From NCBI GenBank assembly GCA_035535015.1, contig DATLQU010000021.1, positions 1-55,715 on the forward strand: a DNA stretch of 55,715 nt, written 5' to 3'. The translations under genes were made by a program, and so were the position numbers. Under the pieces are notes generated by a model, which was given only the letters and a program-made list of their open reading frames with translations, made no database searches and was not told the DNA's origin. Shown piece after piece: positions 33,889 through 43,094 of this stretch. Source of the stretch: Palsa-661 sp035535015 (GTDB taxonomy: Bacteria > Actinomycetota > Acidimicrobiia > Acidimicrobiales > UBA8190). Position 1 is the first letter of the stretch; each line of letters starts with the position of its first letter.

Positions 33889-34397
33889 ATCGCCCCGGCA
33901 CTGTGCCGGACGACGAGCCGGATGTGCGCCCGGCACGCGATTCCGATTCCGACGGGCTGATCGCCCTGGTGGGCTCGTGCTTCTCCGAATTCGACGGCTG
34001 CGTTCTCGACACCGAGACCGAGATGGTCCACCTGCTGCGCGTGGCCAGTCATTTCGCCGCCGTCGAGGGCAGTGCCTGGGTGGTCGAGGCGAATCGGTCG
34101 GTGGTGGGATCGGTCGCCTTCCGGCCGGCCACCGAGGCCCGAGGGCTCGAGCTCCAGATGCTGTACGTCCTTTCGCCCTGGCGACATCGGGGCCTCGGTA
34201 CCCGTCTGGTGGCTCTGGTGGAGAGCGAGGCGTGGCGACGAGGGTGCCTGTATGTGGATCTGTGGTCCGATACCCGGTTCACCGACGCTCACCGCCTCTA
34301 CCGGTCCCTCGGCTACTCCCAGCTTCCCGGCGTCCGCGAATTGGATGACCTGTCGGCGACCAGGGAATACCACTTCACCAAGACGCTGCCGACCTGA
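33885..34397 (+). CDS. GNAT family N-acetyltransferase
   Basis: The product is 170 residues. Motif A for acetyl-CoA binding is LSPWRHRGLGTRLVALVES, preceded by the beta strand ELQMLYV, with a final YRSLGYSQ. ATG 33885 overlaps the debranching gene stop, so translation is coupled. The acceptor substrate is unknown, and nothing in the neighbouring glucosidase explains it. Confidence 0.88.
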   Translation: MNRPGTVPDDEPDVRPARDSDSDGLIALVGSCFSEFDGCVLDTETEMVHLLRVASHFAAVEGSAWVVEANRSVVGSVAFRPATEARGLELQMLYVLSPWRHRGLGTRLVALVESEAWRRGCLYVDLWSDTRFTDAHRLYRSLGYSQLPGVRELDDLSATREYHFTKTLPT

Positions 34398-34444
34398 TCA
34401 TCAGCGACGAGCGGGTCCTGGGCGGAGCGAGCGCCGGATACGGG

Positions 34445-35482
34445 TCAGGACGTCGGCAATGTCTGGAGCGCCCGGATGGGCCCGATGACGGCGTGGCCGA
34501 CCAACGTCTGACCGGGCCCCAGGGGGACGACCTGATCGATCAATTGACTCTGCACCTGAGTGCTGCCGCATCTCGGATCGAAGGGGACCGCGACCACCAC
34601 CTGGTCGGCAATGCCCGTGCCCGTGGTCGGTATCTGGGTCCAGCCGTAGTACCGACCGCACGCCGGGATCTGGATCCGTACGGCGGTGCTCGAGGGACCG
34701 ACCGGCTGCCAGGCGACCGACAGCAGCTCGTTCGGCTCGGTCACCCGCGGTGACCGGGTGCCACCACCGCAGGGATTCCGGCCCCCACTGCGATAGACGA
34801 GCACCTGGTGGCCGGTGCGGGCGTCGATGAGAACGGCGATATAGGTGGTGTCGGGGGCCGATGCGGGATGGGTCGTCGTCGATCCCGTGCAGGTCTCGGC
34901 CGCTCCCCAGACGATGCCCACCCACGCCAGTCGGTGGCGATAACTCGGGAGAACCGGTTCCGCGGTGGTCGGTGCGGGTGCCGGTGCCGGTGCCGGTGCC
35001 GTGGTCGAGGTCGAGGTCGAGGTCGAGGTCGAGGTCGAGGTCGAGGTCGCCGCGATGGTGGGCGTTGTCGTGGGGGGCGGCGTCGTCGTGGTGGGAGGAG
35101 GTGGTGGTGCGGTCGTCGGGGGGACGGTCGACGGTGGTGGGGGAGAGGTGGTCGTGGTCGACGGAGGCGGAGTCCGTTCGGCGCGAGCGGCCACCGTGAC
35201 GAGACCGAGGCCGAGGATGGAGAAGGTGTGTCGGCCCTGGACGGCGTCGGTGGCTTCGAACATGGCGTCGGCCTGAGCCGCGGACACCGTCGGCCGTGAG
35301 CCGGCGGGGGGAGCGGTGACGAGGAGACCCCCGTTGTCGAGGTCGACGGAAGTCGCGTAGCGGGCCTGCGCCACGGCGCCGGCGGAAGGTGCTTCGGGTG
35401 AGGTCTGCGGATTCAGCCCGGCGCCCTTGCACGCCGCCAGCCCTGCGGCACACAGAAGCAGAATGGTGGTGGCGCGAATCAT
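34445..35482 (-). CDS. Predicted lipoprotein with Pro/Thr/Ser-rich linker
   Basis: The product is 345 residues from the ATG at 35482. The signal peptide ends in the lipobox L-A-A-C with Cys18 as lipid anchor. A short N-terminal domain is followed by an 85-residue Pro/Thr/Ser linker, including an exact Ser-Thr alternation coded by a 6-bp repeat and an Ala-Pro alternation, then a C-terminal domain with several cysteines (ETCTGS, NPCGGGT, PACGRYY, DPRCGS) that may form disulfides outside the membrane. No known family is recognised. A cell-surface role is likely. It diverges from the FGGY kinase gene. Confidence 0.75.
   Translation of the reverse strand: MIRATTILLLCAAGLAACKGAGLNPQTSPEAPSAGAVAQARYATSVDLDNGGLLVTAPPAGSRPTVSAAQADAMFEATDAVQGRHTFSILGLGLVTVAARAERTPPPSTTTTSPPPPSTVPPTTAPPPPPTTTTPPPTTTPTIAATSTSTSTSTSTSTSTTAPAPAPAPAPTTAEPVLPSYRHRLAWVGIVWGAAETCTGSTTTHPASAPDTTYIAVLIDARTGHQVLVYRSGGRNPCGGGTRSPRVTEPNELLSVAWQPVGPSSTAVRIQIPACGRYYGWTQIPTTGTGIADQVVVAVPFDPRCGSTQVQSQLIDQVVPLGPGQTLVGHAVIGPIRALQTLPTS
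35003..35049. repeat. Hexanucleotide tandem repeat (ggtcga), 7 full copies plus a partial copy
   Basis: Seven perfect copies of ggtcga run from 35003 to 35044, followed by 5 bases of an eighth. On the minus strand they code alternating Thr and Ser in the lipoprotein linker. A shorter ggtgcc repeat (about 34974-35000) lies next to it and codes Ala-Pro. A 6-bp unit keeps frame, so slippage would change linker length without breaking the gene. Confidence 0.95.
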
Positions 35483-35542
35483 GGCCGGCGCGCTGGGCAC
35501 GGCCACAGTCTGGCCTGTGGCGCGACGGTAGGCTGCCACCCC

Positions 35543-37162
35543 ATGCCGGCCCACTCGGACAGCAGCGGCGAGACCGGTGGTCCAACAGCTGGCGAGACCT
35601 TCGTTCTGGCTGTCGACCTGGGCACCGGAGGTCCCAAGGTGGCCCTCGTTTCAGCCACCGGGCACATCGCGGCGAGTGCTTTCGAACCCGTGGCGCTCCA
35701 CCTGCTTCCCGGGGGCGGCGCCGAACAGGATCCTTCAGCCTGGTGGAGTGCCGTCGTCTCGGCCACACGTCGGGTGATCATGGGCGGTGGGGTTCCCGTC
35801 GATAGCATCGTCGGCGTGGGGGCCACGGCGCAGTGGTCGGGCACGGTGGCCGCCGCCGAAGACGGTACCCCTTTGCGCCCGGCGATGATCTGGATGGACT
35901 CGCGCGGAAGCACGCCGATCAAGAAGCAGACGAGCGGGGCCGTGAACGTCCTCGGCTACGACGTCCGCAAGCTTCGACGCTGGATTCGACTGACCGGTGG
36001 GGCGCCGGGCCACTCGGGCAAGGATCCCCTGGCTCACATCCTCTGGATTCGTGAGGCCGAACCGGACGTCTACGCCGACACGTACAAGTTCCTCGAACCG
36101 GTGGACTGGCTCAACCAAAGGCTCACCGGACGGTTTGTGGCGTCGCACGATTCGATCGTCGTGCACTGGGTGACCGACAACCGGCGTATCGAGGCGATCG
36201 ACTACGACCCCACCCTGCTGCGGATGGCCGGTCTCGACCGTTCCAAGCTGCCCGATCTCGTACCCTCGGCCACGATCATGGGTCACCTCAGGGCCGAGGC
36301 GGCCGACGAGTTGGGGCTTCCCGCCGGGCTCCCGGTGGCCACCGGGACAGGCGACGTCCACTCGGCCGCCATCGGATCAGGAGCGGTGGCCGACTTCGAT
36401 GCGCACCTGTACATCGGCACCTCGTCGTGGATCTCGTGTCACGTGCCCTACAAGAAGACCGACGCTCTGCGAAACGTCGCCTCCATACCGGCGGCCCTGC
36501 CGGGCAAGTATCTGCTGGCCGACGAGCACGAAACGGCCGGTGCCTGTCTCACCTACCTGGCCCAGAACGTCCTCTTCGGTGACGACGCCCTAGGATCCCC
36601 GGTGCCCGACGGCAACGTCTACACGCTCCTCGACGAGGTGGCGGCCACGGTTCCCGCCGGGGCCAACGGCGTCCTCTTCACACCGTGGTTGAACGGAGAG
36701 CGCTCCCCGGTGGACGACCACACCATCAGAGGGGGATTCCACAATCTGTCGCTCTCCTCGACCCGGCCGGACCTGGTGCGTGCCGTCTACGAGGGAGTGG
36801 CATTCAACACGCGGTGGTTGCTCGACGCCGTCGAGCGCTTCGTCGGCCGACGTCTTGATCCGCTGGCCTTCATCGGCGGAGGCGCCAATTCCGATATCTG
36901 GGCCCAGATCCACGCCGATGTCACGGGCCGTCGGATCCGTCAGATCGCCGATCCCGTCCTGGCCAACGTCCGAGGGGCGGGCCTCCTCACCCTTCTCGCC
37001 CTGGACCGGGTGAAGGTGCAGGACATCGCCCCCATGGTCGAGGTCAAGGCCACATTCTCCCCCGACCCCTCGCAGGCGAAGATCTACGACACCCTGTTTC
37101 CCGAGTTCGTGAATCTCTACAAGAGCACCAAGCAGATCCACAAGCGCCTGAACCGCCACTGA
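35543..37162 (+). CDS. FGGY-family carbohydrate kinase (xylulokinase-like)
   Basis: The product is 539 residues with two actin-like domains. The first phosphate loop is VDLGTGGPKVALV, then EQDPSAWWSAV, GVGATAQWSGTV, WMDSRGS, VATGTGDVHSAAIGSGA, and near the C-terminus FIGGGANSDIWAQIHADVTG. It phosphorylates a sugar or polyol with ATP. The closest match by eye is xylulokinase, but the substrate is not certain. It precedes the PLP enzyme gene by 63 bases, and the two may be cotranscribed. Confidence 0.88.
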   Translation: MPAHSDSSGETGGPTAGETFVLAVDLGTGGPKVALVSATGHIAASAFEPVALHLLPGGGAEQDPSAWWSAVVSATRRVIMGGGVPVDSIVGVGATAQWSGTVAAAEDGTPLRPAMIWMDSRGSTPIKKQTSGAVNVLGYDVRKLRRWIRLTGGAPGHSGKDPLAHILWIREAEPDVYADTYKFLEPVDWLNQRLTGRFVASHDSIVVHWVTDNRRIEAIDYDPTLLRMAGLDRSKLPDLVPSATIMGHLRAEAADELGLPAGLPVATGTGDVHSAAIGSGAVADFDAHLYIGTSSWISCHVPYKKTDALRNVASIPAALPGKYLLADEHETAGACLTYLAQNVLFGDDALGSPVPDGNVYTLLDEVAATVPAGANGVLFTPWLNGERSPVDDHTIRGGFHNLSLSSTRPDLVRAVYEGVAFNTRWLLDAVERFVGRRLDPLAFIGGGANSDIWAQIHADVTGRRIRQIADPVLANVRGAGLLTLLALDRVKVQDIAPMVEVKATFSPDPSQAKIYDTLFPEFVNLYKSTKQIHKRLNRH

Positions 37163-37225
37163 GGTTTCCCTTGTCTTCCCGACCGCGACATCCCGCCGGG
37201 GGGGCGACCGAGCAAGGAGCGCACG

Positions 37226-38635
37226 ATGGAGTCATCGGATCTCGATTTCGTGGTCGAAGTTCTCGAGGCTGAATTGCGGCCGTACCGCGAGACCCACCAC
37301 ACCTATCGTCAACTTCCTCCGACGGGCCGGCCCCGTACCGAGATCCTCGAAGAGATGCGGGAGATGGCCGCTCTCGAAAAGCCTAAGTGGAGCGACGGTT
37401 TCGCTTCGGGTGCCGTCTACCACGGCGGACCGGAGCACATCAGTTTCCTGAACGAGGTCTATGCCATCAACTCGCAGGCCAACCCCCTGCATCCCGAACT
37501 GTGGCCCAGCGCCGTCAAGTACGAAGCGGAGATCGTGGCCATGACCGGGGCCATGCTCGGAGGCGGAGAGAACGGCGTGCCCGGTGTCTGCGGCACCGTG
37601 TCGTCGGGCGGAACGGAAAGCATTCTGCTGGCCATGCGCACCTATCGGGATCGGGCCCGCGCCGAGCGCCAGATCTCGGATCCGGAGATGCTCGTTCCTG
37701 TGAGCGCACACGCCGCCTTCGACAAGGCGGCGCAGTACTTCGGCATCCGAACCGTTCCTGTCCCCCTCGGACCCGACTGGCGGGCCGATGTCGAGGCCGC
37801 CCGTTCCCTCGTCACCGACAACACCATCGCCGTCGTGGGATCGGCACCTGGATTCCCTCACGGGGTCATCGATCCCATCGAAGAGCTGTCGGAATTGGCC
37901 CGCGCCCACGGAATCGGCTTCCACACCGACTGCTGTCTCGGCGGTTTCGTCCTGCCCTGGGCCGAGAAGCTCGGATATCCGGTTCCCGCCTTCGATTTCC
38001 GTTTGCCGGGGGTGACCTCGATCTCGGCCGACACCCACAAATTCGGCTTCGCGGCGAAGGGTACATCGGTGGTGCTCTACCGCGACCGGGACCTCCGTCA
38101 GTACCAGTACTACCGCTCGGCCACCTGGATGGGCGGCCTCTACTACTCGCCCACCTTCGCCGGCAGCCGACCGGGTGCCATTTCGGCCGAGTGCTGGGCG
38201 GCCATGCTCGCCTTCGGCGAGGAGGGATACCTCGTCGCCGCCAAGGCCATCCTCGAGTCCGCCGCCATCATCCGGCGCGGCATCGAAGGTATTCCCGAGC
38301 TGTCGGTTCTCGGCGATCCTCTCTGGGTCATCGCCTTCGCCTCCGACGAGCTCGACGTCTATGCCGTCATGGACCAGATGTCCCAACGGGGATGGAGCCT
38401 GAACGGTCTGCAGCAACCGCCCGCCGCCCATATCTGCGTCACCCTGCGCCACTCTCAACCCGGCATCGCCGATCGCTTCGTCACGGACCTGGAAGCATCG
38501 GTCGCCGTCGTCCGGCACCTGCCCGGTGCCCAGGGTTCGATGGCCCCCATCTACGGCATGACCGGCGCCGTGAAGACGCGGGGGACCGTCGAGGAGTTGT
38601 TGGCCCGTTACGGCGACCTCCAGTTCAAGGCCTGA
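37226..38635 (+). CDS. PLP-dependent sphingosine-1-phosphate lyase-like decarboxylase-fold enzyme
   Basis: The product is 469 residues. AAGGAG lies 7 bases before the ATG. The sequence follows the sphingosine-1-phosphate lyase pattern: NEVYAINSQANPLHPELWPS, CGTVSSGGTESILLAMRTYRD, HAAFDKAAQYFGI, HTDCCLGGFVLPW, and the PLP lysine Lys272 in SADTHKFGFAAKGTSVVLYR. Those lyases cleave phosphorylated sphingoid bases into an aldehyde and phosphoethanolamine. Eukaryotic forms have an N-terminal membrane helix, which is missing here, so the enzyme is soluble. The bacterial substrate is unknown. Confidence 0.88.
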   Translation: MESSDLDFVVEVLEAELRPYRETHHTYRQLPPTGRPRTEILEEMREMAALEKPKWSDGFASGAVYHGGPEHISFLNEVYAINSQANPLHPELWPSAVKYEAEIVAMTGAMLGGGENGVPGVCGTVSSGGTESILLAMRTYRDRARAERQISDPEMLVPVSAHAAFDKAAQYFGIRTVPVPLGPDWRADVEAARSLVTDNTIAVVGSAPGFPHGVIDPIEELSELARAHGIGFHTDCCLGGFVLPWAEKLGYPVPAFDFRLPGVTSISADTHKFGFAAKGTSVVLYRDRDLRQYQYYRSATWMGGLYYSPTFAGSRPGAISAECWAAMLAFGEEGYLVAAKAILESAAIIRRGIEGIPELSVLGDPLWVIAFASDELDVYAVMDQMSQRGWSLNGLQQPPAAHICVTLRHSQPGIADRFVTDLEASVAVVRHLPGAQGSMAPIYGMTGAVKTRGTVEELLARYGDLQFKA

Positions 38636-38657
38636 GACAGCCAGATCGAGGTGCGAC

Positions 38658-40016
38658 TCAGATCCGCTCGAAGTTGCGGGCCAGCTCCCAGTCGGTGACC
38701 ACCTGGTTGGAGCGGGCCCACTCCTGACGGGCGGTGTTCACCAGGTGGTAGTGGACGTCATCTCCGAAGGCGGCGGCAGCGATGGTGCTCGTCTCCAGTT
38801 CGCCGATCGCCTCGACCAAGGTGGCCGGTATCCGGGTCACGTCTTGGGCTTCGTAGGCGTTGCCCGCGAAGGCCGGCGCGAGCTCGAGTGCGTGTTCGAC
38901 CCCCCAGAGGCCGGCAGCGATGACGGCGGCCAGCGCCAGGTAGGGATTGGCGTCGGCACCCGGCACCCGGCACTCGACCCGGCGGCCCTCGCCGTGCCCC
39001 ACGATCCGGAAGCCGCACGTCCGATTGTCCACGCCCCACACCACCGCCGTCGGAGCCCACGATCCAGGCATATACCGCCGATAAGAGTTGATGTAGGGCG
39101 CCCACATCCACGTCAGCTGACGGGCGCCGGCCAGCAGCCCGGCCACGAATTGCCGACCGACCGCCGACAACTCGTCAGGGTTGCCGGCGTCGGCCATCAG
39201 AGGGACGCCGCTGGCCAGGTCCCAGAGACTGGCATGAATGTGGCACGACGAGCCCACTTCGGCCATCGACCATTTGGCCATGAAGGTGGCGGCCCGTCCG
39301 CACTGGTCGGCGATCTCCTTCACCCCGTTCTTGAACACGAGATGCCGGTCGGCGACCTCGAGGGCGCCACCGTAGGTCACGTTGATCTCGTGCTGGCCCC
39401 GCCCCGCCTCACCCTTCGAGAACTCCACCGGCACACCAGCGGCCACCATCTCATTGCGGATCCGCCGGATGACGTATTCCTCACGCGATGTCTGGAGCAG
39501 CTGGTAGTCCTCGATGGTGGACGTGTGGGGATGCATGTCCCGCCAGCCCTTGGCCGCCGCCTCCTCGAAGGATTCCTGGAAGAGGAAGAACTCGAGCTCG
39601 GTGGCGCATTTGATGTCGAATCCGGCGGCCGCGGCGCGCTCGATCTGTCGCGTGAGCACCTGCCGGGGCGATACCTCGACCGGGGACCCGTCAGTTCCCG
39701 TCAGGTCGCAGACGACCATGGCCGACCCCTCGAGCCAGGGCAGGAGTCGCAATGTCGACATGTCGGGCAGAGCCACCATGTCGCCGTACCCGCCGTCCCA
39801 ATTGGCGAAGCGGTAGCCCGGGAGAGGCTCCATGTCGACGTCGAGAGCGAGGAGGTAGTCGCAGGCTTCGATTCCATGGTCCAGGACGTGATCGAGGAAG
39901 AACGAGCCCGTCACCCGCTTGCCCACCGGTCGACCCTGCATGTCGGGAAAGCAGACGACGACCGTGTCGATGGATCCGTCGGTGATTCGTTGCCGGAGCG
40001 CGGCTTCGGTGATCAT
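38658..40016 (-). CDS. Glutamine synthetase family protein, GlnA4/gamma-glutamylpolyamine synthetase-like
   Basis: The product is 452 residues from ATG 40016. The frame is open 17 codons further, and the true start is uncertain. It shows CFPDMQGRPVGKR, a catalytic Glu stretch ATELEFFLF, KGEAGRGQHEINV, MAKW ... GSSCHIHASL, and WGVDNRTCGFRIVGHGE. It is very like M. tuberculosis GlnA4 (Rv2860c) and the PuuA ligases that join glutamate to an amine. The nearby SDR, C26 amidase and aldehyde dehydrogenase support a polyamine or amine catabolic role rather than nitrogen assimilation. Confidence 0.88.
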   Translation of the reverse strand: MITEAALRQRITDGSIDTVVVCFPDMQGRPVGKRVTGSFFLDHVLDHGIEACDYLLALDVDMEPLPGYRFANWDGGYGDMVALPDMSTLRLLPWLEGSAMVVCDLTGTDGSPVEVSPRQVLTRQIERAAAAGFDIKCATELEFFLFQESFEEAAAKGWRDMHPHTSTIEDYQLLQTSREEYVIRRIRNEMVAAGVPVEFSKGEAGRGQHEINVTYGGALEVADRHLVFKNGVKEIADQCGRAATFMAKWSMAEVGSSCHIHASLWDLASGVPLMADAGNPDELSAVGRQFVAGLLAGARQLTWMWAPYINSYRRYMPGSWAPTAVVWGVDNRTCGFRIVGHGEGRRVECRVPGADANPYLALAAVIAAGLWGVEHALELAPAFAGNAYEAQDVTRIPATLVEAIGELETSTIAAAAFGDDVHYHLVNTARQEWARSNQVVTDWELARNFERI

Positions 40017-40105
40017 CCACGCACGATTGCACGGGCCCGGGGTGCCGTCCAGCATGCCCCGACTCACCGGGCGCCGGACCGGCGACGCCTTCTGAGCAGT
40101 CGCCG

Positions 40106-40885
40106 CTATTCAGGGGTGACGTAGGCGGCGGTGATCCCCCCGTCCACCACCAGCGCGGAACCCGTCATGAACGAGGAATCGTCCGACGCCAGGAACAACG
40201 CAGCGCGGGCGATCTCCTCAGGGCGCCCCAGGCGACCCATCGGGATGTGCACCAGCCGTCGCTGTCGGCGGACGGGGTCGGCCAGCAATTCGGCCAACAG
40301 GGGCGTATCGATGGGTCCCGGGCAGATCGAGTTGGCCCGGATGCCCGAGCGGGCGTACTCGACGGCCAGCTCTCGGGTGAAGGCGAGGACACCGCCCTTC
40401 GATGCCGTGTACGCCACCTGGGCCGTCGCCGCGCCCATCAGGGCGACGAAGGAGGCCACGTTCACGATCGACCCGCCTCCCGAATCGATCATGGCGGGAA
40501 CGGCGGCCCGGCAACCGAGCCACACCCCTTTCAGGTTGACCTGCATAACCCGGTCCCAGGTCGACGGGGGCGTGTCCAGAACACCGCCGTCGTCGCCGGG
40601 AAAGATCCCGGCATTGTTGAACAGGACGTGCAGACCGCCGAAGCTGTCCACGGCCGTGCTCACCATCTGGGCCACCTGACCCTCGTCGGCCACGTCGACG
40701 GCCACGGCGGCCGCACGTCCGCCGGACGATGTGATGCTGTCCACCGTGTCCCGAGCCGCATCGGCCGCCACATCGGCCACCACGATGGACGCACCCTCCG
40801 AGGCGAACAATTGGGCCGCCACCCGGCCGATGCCGCGGCCCGCTCCTGTGATCAGTGCCACCTTGCCCGCCAGCCGCTGCGTCAT
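40106..40885 (-). CDS. SDR family oxidoreductase
   Basis: The product is 259 residues from ATG 40885. The frame runs on far upstream but that stretch is not protein-like. TGAGRGIG is the NAD(P) loop, NNAGIFPG the NAG motif, and SFVALMGA ... YTASKGG the Ser-Tyr-Lys triad. The C-terminus DGGITAAYVTPE is typical. Its position next to the GlnA4-like gene parallels Rv2857c beside glnA4. It likely handles a hydroxy or keto intermediate of the same pathway. Confidence 0.9.
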   Translation of the reverse strand: MTQRLAGKVALITGAGRGIGRVAAQLFASEGASIVVADVAADAARDTVDSITSSGGRAAAVAVDVADEGQVAQMVSTAVDSFGGLHVLFNNAGIFPGDDGGVLDTPPSTWDRVMQVNLKGVWLGCRAAVPAMIDSGGGSIVNVASFVALMGAATAQVAYTASKGGVLAFTRELAVEYARSGIRANSICPGPIDTPLLAELLADPVRRQRRLVHIPMGRLGRPEEIARAALFLASDDSSFMTGSALVVDGGITAAYVTPE

Positions 40886-40954
40886 CTGGGCGACACTATC
40901 CGCCGTCGTGAACCCCGTCGGCTGACGCCGCCGCCCAGTGGGATACTGGCCCCT

Positions 40955-41674
40955 ATGGTGCCGGGAAGGACGCCGCTGATCGGTGTCACGACCTACAGGC
41001 AGCAGGCCGTCTGGGGACCCTGGCAACGGTCGGCTGCTCTGCTTCCGACGTCGTACGTCGATTGTGTGGCCGCCGCCGGGGGCCGCCCGCTTCTCCTGCC
41101 GCCCTCCGAGGGTCCGGGTGGGGACGACCTGTCGGCCACCGATGTCGTGGCCGTCCTCGACGGCCTCGTCCTGGTGGGCGGGGGAGACGTGGACCCCGCG
41201 TGTTACGGAGCCGTTCCCGACCCGGCCACGGCGGGCGTCAATCGCGCCCGCGACGACAGTGAACTGGCTCTTCTGTCCGCCGCACTCCAGGTCGATCTCC
41301 CGGTACTGGCCATCTGTCGTGGAATGCAGCTGTTGAACGTCCGTCTCGGCGGCACCCTCGTCCAGCACGTCCCCGATCTCGTCGGCCATGGCGGCCATCA
41401 ACCGGCGGCCGGCTGTTTCGGTCCGACCCGCGTCCGCTTCGAACCGGGTTCGGTTGTCTCGAAGACCATGGGAGAGGTGGCCACCGTCGCCTGCTCGCAC
41501 CATCAGGCCATCGACACGCTGGCCGACGGTCTGGTCGTGACCGCACGCGCTCCCGACGGCCTCATCGAAGCGGTCGAACTCCCGGCGGCGCGCTTCGCCG
41601 TCGCCGTCCAATGGCACCCCGAGCAGGACGCCGATCTCCGGCTCTTCGACGCCCTCGTCGGCGGTCTCGCATGA
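40955..41674 (+). CDS. Gamma-glutamyl-gamma-aminobutyrate hydrolase-like protein (peptidase C26)
   Basis: The product is 239 residues of the class I glutamine amidotransferase fold. The nucleophile Cys121 is in AICRGMQLLN, and His221 and Glu223 are in QWHPEQD. GLVLVGGGDVDP is the conserved oxyanion-side strand. PuuD releases GABA from gamma-glutamyl-GABA. It stands divergent to the SDR and GlnA4-like genes and upstream of an aldehyde dehydrogenase, as in the Rv2857c-Rv2860c set. Confidence 0.9.
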   Translation: MVPGRTPLIGVTTYRQQAVWGPWQRSAALLPTSYVDCVAAAGGRPLLLPPSEGPGGDDLSATDVVAVLDGLVLVGGGDVDPACYGAVPDPATAGVNRARDDSELALLSAALQVDLPVLAICRGMQLLNVRLGGTLVQHVPDLVGHGGHQPAAGCFGPTRVRFEPGSVVSKTMGEVATVACSHHQAIDTLADGLVVTARAPDGLIEAVELPAARFAVAVQWHPEQDADLRLFDALVGGLA

Positions 41675-41708
41675 CAACCGGCATTCGGGGCCGTGGTTGA
41701 CTGCGGGG

Positions 41709-43094
41709 ATGACCATGTCCGATTCCACCCTCACCGTGGTGAACCCGGCCACCGAGCGCCCGGTGGCCGCCGTGTTGCGCCAGGGCACCGAGGAAGCTCA
41801 TGCCATCGTCCGCCGCGCCGTGGCGGCCTTTCCCGCCTGGCGCGACGTCGCCCCGGCGGACCGGGCCCGGCTTCTACGCCGGTTCGCCGTCCAGGTCGAG
41901 GCGCACGCCGAGGAGTTGGCTCTGCTCGAGACCCGCAACGTGGGCAAGCCCATCGCCGACAGCCGGGCCGAGGTCGCCATGGTGACCGACGTTCTGCACT
42001 TCTACGCCGGTGCCGTCGACACGCATCGCGGCTCCACCATCCCCGTCTCGGGCGGGCTGGACCTCACGATCCACGAGCCTCTCGGTGTCGTCCTCGCCAT
42101 CGTCCCCTGGAACTTCCCCTTGGCCATCACCTCCTGGAAGGTGGGTCCGGCTCTGGCCTGCGGCAACGTCGTCGTCGTCAAGCCGGCACAACTCACGCCG
42201 CTCACCGCCATCCGTTTCGCCGAGCTGGCCCTCGATGCCGGGATCCCCGAAGGGGTTCTCCAGGTGGTGGTGGGCCCCGGATCATCGGTCGGCTCGTTTC
42301 TCGTCGAGCATCCCGACGTGGCCAAGGTGGCCTTCACCGGCTCCACCGAGGCCGGCCGTGACGTCATGGCCCGGGCCGCCGGGACCATCAAACGGGTCAC
42401 CCTCGAGCTCGGCGGGAAGTCGGCCAATCTCGTCTTCGCCGATGCCGATCTCGACCGGGCGGCGGCCAGCGCCCCGTCGGCCGTCTTCGGCAACGCCGGC
42501 CAAGACTGCTGCGCCCGGAGCCGGATCCTCGTCGAGCGCCCCGCCTTCGACCGCTTCGTCGAGCTCTTCGTGGCGGCCACCGATTCCCTGGTCATCGGTG
42601 ACCCCGAAGATCCGGCGACCGACATGGGTCCTCTCGTCTCCTCCGCCCATCGCTGCGATGTGGCCTCGTTCCTGGCCCCGCCCGACGAGGAGCTTCCCGT
42701 GGTCTACCGGGGCCCGGAGCACCCCGGACCGGGATGGTGGTTCGCCCCGACGGTGGTGGCTCCGGCGGTCCCGGGATCGCGGCTCTGGCGCGACGAGGTC
42801 TTCGGTCCCGTGGTGGCGATCACCCCGTTCGACGACGAGGACCATGCCGTCGCCCTGGCCAACGACACCCCCTACGGCTTGTCCGGCTCCGTCTGGACCC
42901 GTGACGGCGCCCGCGCCCTGCGGATGGCCCGGTCGGTGGATGCCGGAGTCCTGTCGGTGAATTCCAATACCTCTGTCCGTGTGAACACCCCCTTCGGGGG
43001 TATGAAGCAGTCCGGCTTCGGCCGCGAACTCGGTCTCGAAGCCCTCGACGCCTATTCGGACATCAAGAACATCTTCCTCTCGACCGAAGCTTGA
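41709..43094 (+). CDS. Aldehyde dehydrogenase (PuuC/AldC-like)
   Basis: The product is 461 residues. It has the NAD-binding motif WNFPLAITSWKVGPALACGN, the base Glu233 in LELGGKSANLVF and the catalytic Cys267 in GQDCCARSRI, with EVFGPVVAITPF later. In this setting it probably oxidises gamma-glutamyl-aminobutyraldehyde or a related aminoaldehyde. I chose ATG 41709. TTG 41697 and ATG 41715 are in frame. The stop overlaps a TTG start of the following GNAT gene. Confidence 0.92.
   Translation: MTMSDSTLTVVNPATERPVAAVLRQGTEEAHAIVRRAVAAFPAWRDVAPADRARLLRRFAVQVEAHAEELALLETRNVGKPIADSRAEVAMVTDVLHFYAGAVDTHRGSTIPVSGGLDLTIHEPLGVVLAIVPWNFPLAITSWKVGPALACGNVVVVKPAQLTPLTAIRFAELALDAGIPEGVLQVVVGPGSSVGSFLVEHPDVAKVAFTGSTEAGRDVMARAAGTIKRVTLELGGKSANLVFADADLDRAAASAPSAVFGNAGQDCCARSRILVERPAFDRFVELFVAATDSLVIGDPEDPATDMGPLVSSAHRCDVASFLAPPDEELPVVYRGPEHPGPGWWFAPTVVAPAVPGSRLWRDEVFGPVVAITPFDDEDHAVALANDTPYGLSGSVWTRDGARALRMARSVDAGVLSVNSNTSVRVNTPFGGMKQSGFGRELGLEALDAYSDIKNIFLSTEA

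Noticed and set aside
35003..35049. CRISPR-like array
   Set aside because: The unit is only 6 bp, with no spacers and no cas genes. It codes a Thr-Ser linker.
40886..41788. Upstream extension of the SDR reading frame giving a 560-residue protein
   Set aside because: The extra part lies antisense to the C26 amidase and has no protein-like pattern. ATG 40885 gives a normal SDR.
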